This document shows, in pieces, positions 63,374-64,000 of a stretch of 64,000 bases of DNA. Numbering within the stretch: position 1 is the stretch's first letter; each line of letters begins with the position of its first letter. Origin of the DNA: Prosthecomicrobium sp. N25 (GTDB lineage Bacteria > Pseudomonadota > Alphaproteobacteria > Rhizobiales > Ancalomicrobiaceae); the NCBI RefSeq assembly GCF_037203705.1, contig NZ_JBBCAT010000001.1, positions 1,089,418 to 1,153,417 of the forward strand, written 5' to 3'. A program made the translations under genes and the position numbers. The notes below the pieces were generated by a model. That model searched no databases and was not told the origin of the DNA. It was given only the letters and a program-made list of their open reading frames with translations.

Positions 63374-64000
63374 TCAGAGGACGAGCACGGCCCGGAAATC
63401 GTTGACGTTGGTGAGGGTCGGCCCGGTCACGAGGCGGTCGCCGAGGGCCTCGAAGAAGCCGTGGCCGTCGTTGTCGGCGAGGCTCGCCGCCGCATCGATG
63501 CCGAGCGCACGGGCCCGCTCCAGCGTCTCGGGCGACAGGAAGGCGCCAGCCACCTCCTCGGCGCCGTCGACCCCGTCCGTGTCGCCCGCCACCGCATGCA
63601 CGCCGGGAAGCCCCCGCAAGGCGACCGCCAGGCCGAGCAGGTATTCGACGTTGCGCCCGCCACGGCCCTTGCCGCGCACCGTTACGGTCGTCTCGCCGCC
63701 CGAGATGAGGACGGCCGGCGCGCCGATCGGCTGCCCGTAGGCGCGCACCTGCCGGGCAACGCCGGCCATGACGCGCGCCACCTCACGCGCCTCGCCCTCG
63801 ATGCAGTCCGAGAGGATCAGGGGGGCGACGCCGGCCTCCCGGGCGACGGCCGCCGCCGCCTCGAGTGACATCTGCGGCGTGGCGATCATCGCCACCGTAT
63901 TGCGGGCGAAGACCGGGTCGCCCGGCTTCGGCGTCTCCGCCTCGGCCCTTTCGAGATGCCGGATGACCGCGTCGGGCCCGTCGATGCCGTAGCGGGCGAG
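63374..64000 (-). CDS. glycerate 2-kinase / hydroxypyruvate reductase (MOFRL family), C-terminal part
   Basis: The gene enters from the right edge and its start lies outside the window; 208 codons and a stop are visible. VLISGGETTVTVRGKGRGGRN and GDTDGVDGAEEVAGAFL are the core of the MOFRL family, followed by DNDGHGFFEALGDRLVTGPT near the end. Family members are glycerate 2-kinases, often mislabelled as hydroxypyruvate reductase. It lies 100 bp upstream of azlC, probably as a separate unit. Confidence 0.85.
   Translation of the reverse strand, partial: LARYGIDGPDAVIRHLERAEAETPKPGDPVFARNTVAMIATPQMSLEAAAAVAREAGVAPLILSDCIEGEAREVARVMAGVARQVRAYGQPIGAPAVLISGGETTVTVRGKGRGGRNVEYLLGLAVALRGLPGVHAVAGDTDGVDGAEEVAGAFLSPETLERARALGIDAAASLADNDGHGFFEALGDRLVTGPTLTNVNDFRAVLVL

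Overview
The window looks like a chromosomal segment of a very GC-rich alphaproteobacterium, probably of the Hyphomicrobiales. The pointers are strongly GC-biased third positions, dense operons with ATGA start/stop overlaps, a NirS-type denitrification cluster in the Paracoccus-like order, several class III nucleotidyl cyclases, and a CCA-encoding tRNA-Arg. I cannot name the species. I see no insertion sequence, integrase, CRISPR array, rRNA or replication origin.

Layout. 1-3.1 kb (minus): a 2-oxoacid:ferredoxin oxidoreductase operon in the order gamma, alpha, beta, followed by the start of a GltD-like FAD/Fe-S oxidoreductase. 3.4-7.3 kb (plus): a complete osmF-yehY-yehX-yehW-type osmoprotectant importer. 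7.3-11.1 kb: a family 4-like glycosyltransferase, a DUF3095 protein and a class III adenylyl cyclase. 11.2-17.1 kb: an oligopeptide-type ABC importer (fused double ATPase, binding protein, two permeases). 17.2-21.4 kb: three coupled glycosyltransferases facing a methyltransferase. 21.6-25.8 kb: a transporter-shaped ABC protein whose nucleotide-binding domain has lost its catalytic residues, a stand-alone cyclic-nucleotide-binding protein, and a convergent cyclase-FHA protein. This last group is the best candidate here for an undescribed system.

26.1-33.4 kb: a NitT/TauT-type ABC importer with a nitrilase-family amidohydrolase, flanked by two different metal-dependent amidohydrolases; it probably takes up and degrades an unidentified small nitrogenous compound. 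33.5-48.3 kb: a denitrification block. It has a DUF1858 protein, a cysteine-free Crp/Fnr regulator, a DUF2249 protein, a MogA-like protein, the minus-strand run nirS-E-C-F-DL-G-H-J-N plus a small membrane protein, and divergent nirI-nirX. Together these encode cytochrome cd1 nitrite reductase, essentially the whole heme d1 pathway, and a flavinylated NosR/NirI membrane protein with its FMN transferase. Boxes of the form TTG-N8-CAA (one with a single mismatch) lie 60-70 bp upstream of nirS, nirI, nirJ and the DUF1858 gene. The same type of box sits between two divergent genes at 60.5 kb, extending the predicted anaerobic/NO regulon to a small unknown protein and a phosphotransferase-kinase fusion.

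48.5-57.5 kb: an eight-heme TPR cytochrome c, an exported HAD phosphatase, an exported sulfatase and a large hybrid histidine kinase, with an AT-richer gap between the last two. 57.6-64 kb: tRNA-Arg(CCG), a ThDP-dependent enzyme, an Hsp20 chaperone, the divergent pair at 60.5 kb, an AzlCD exporter and the end of a glycerate 2-kinase/MOFRL gene.
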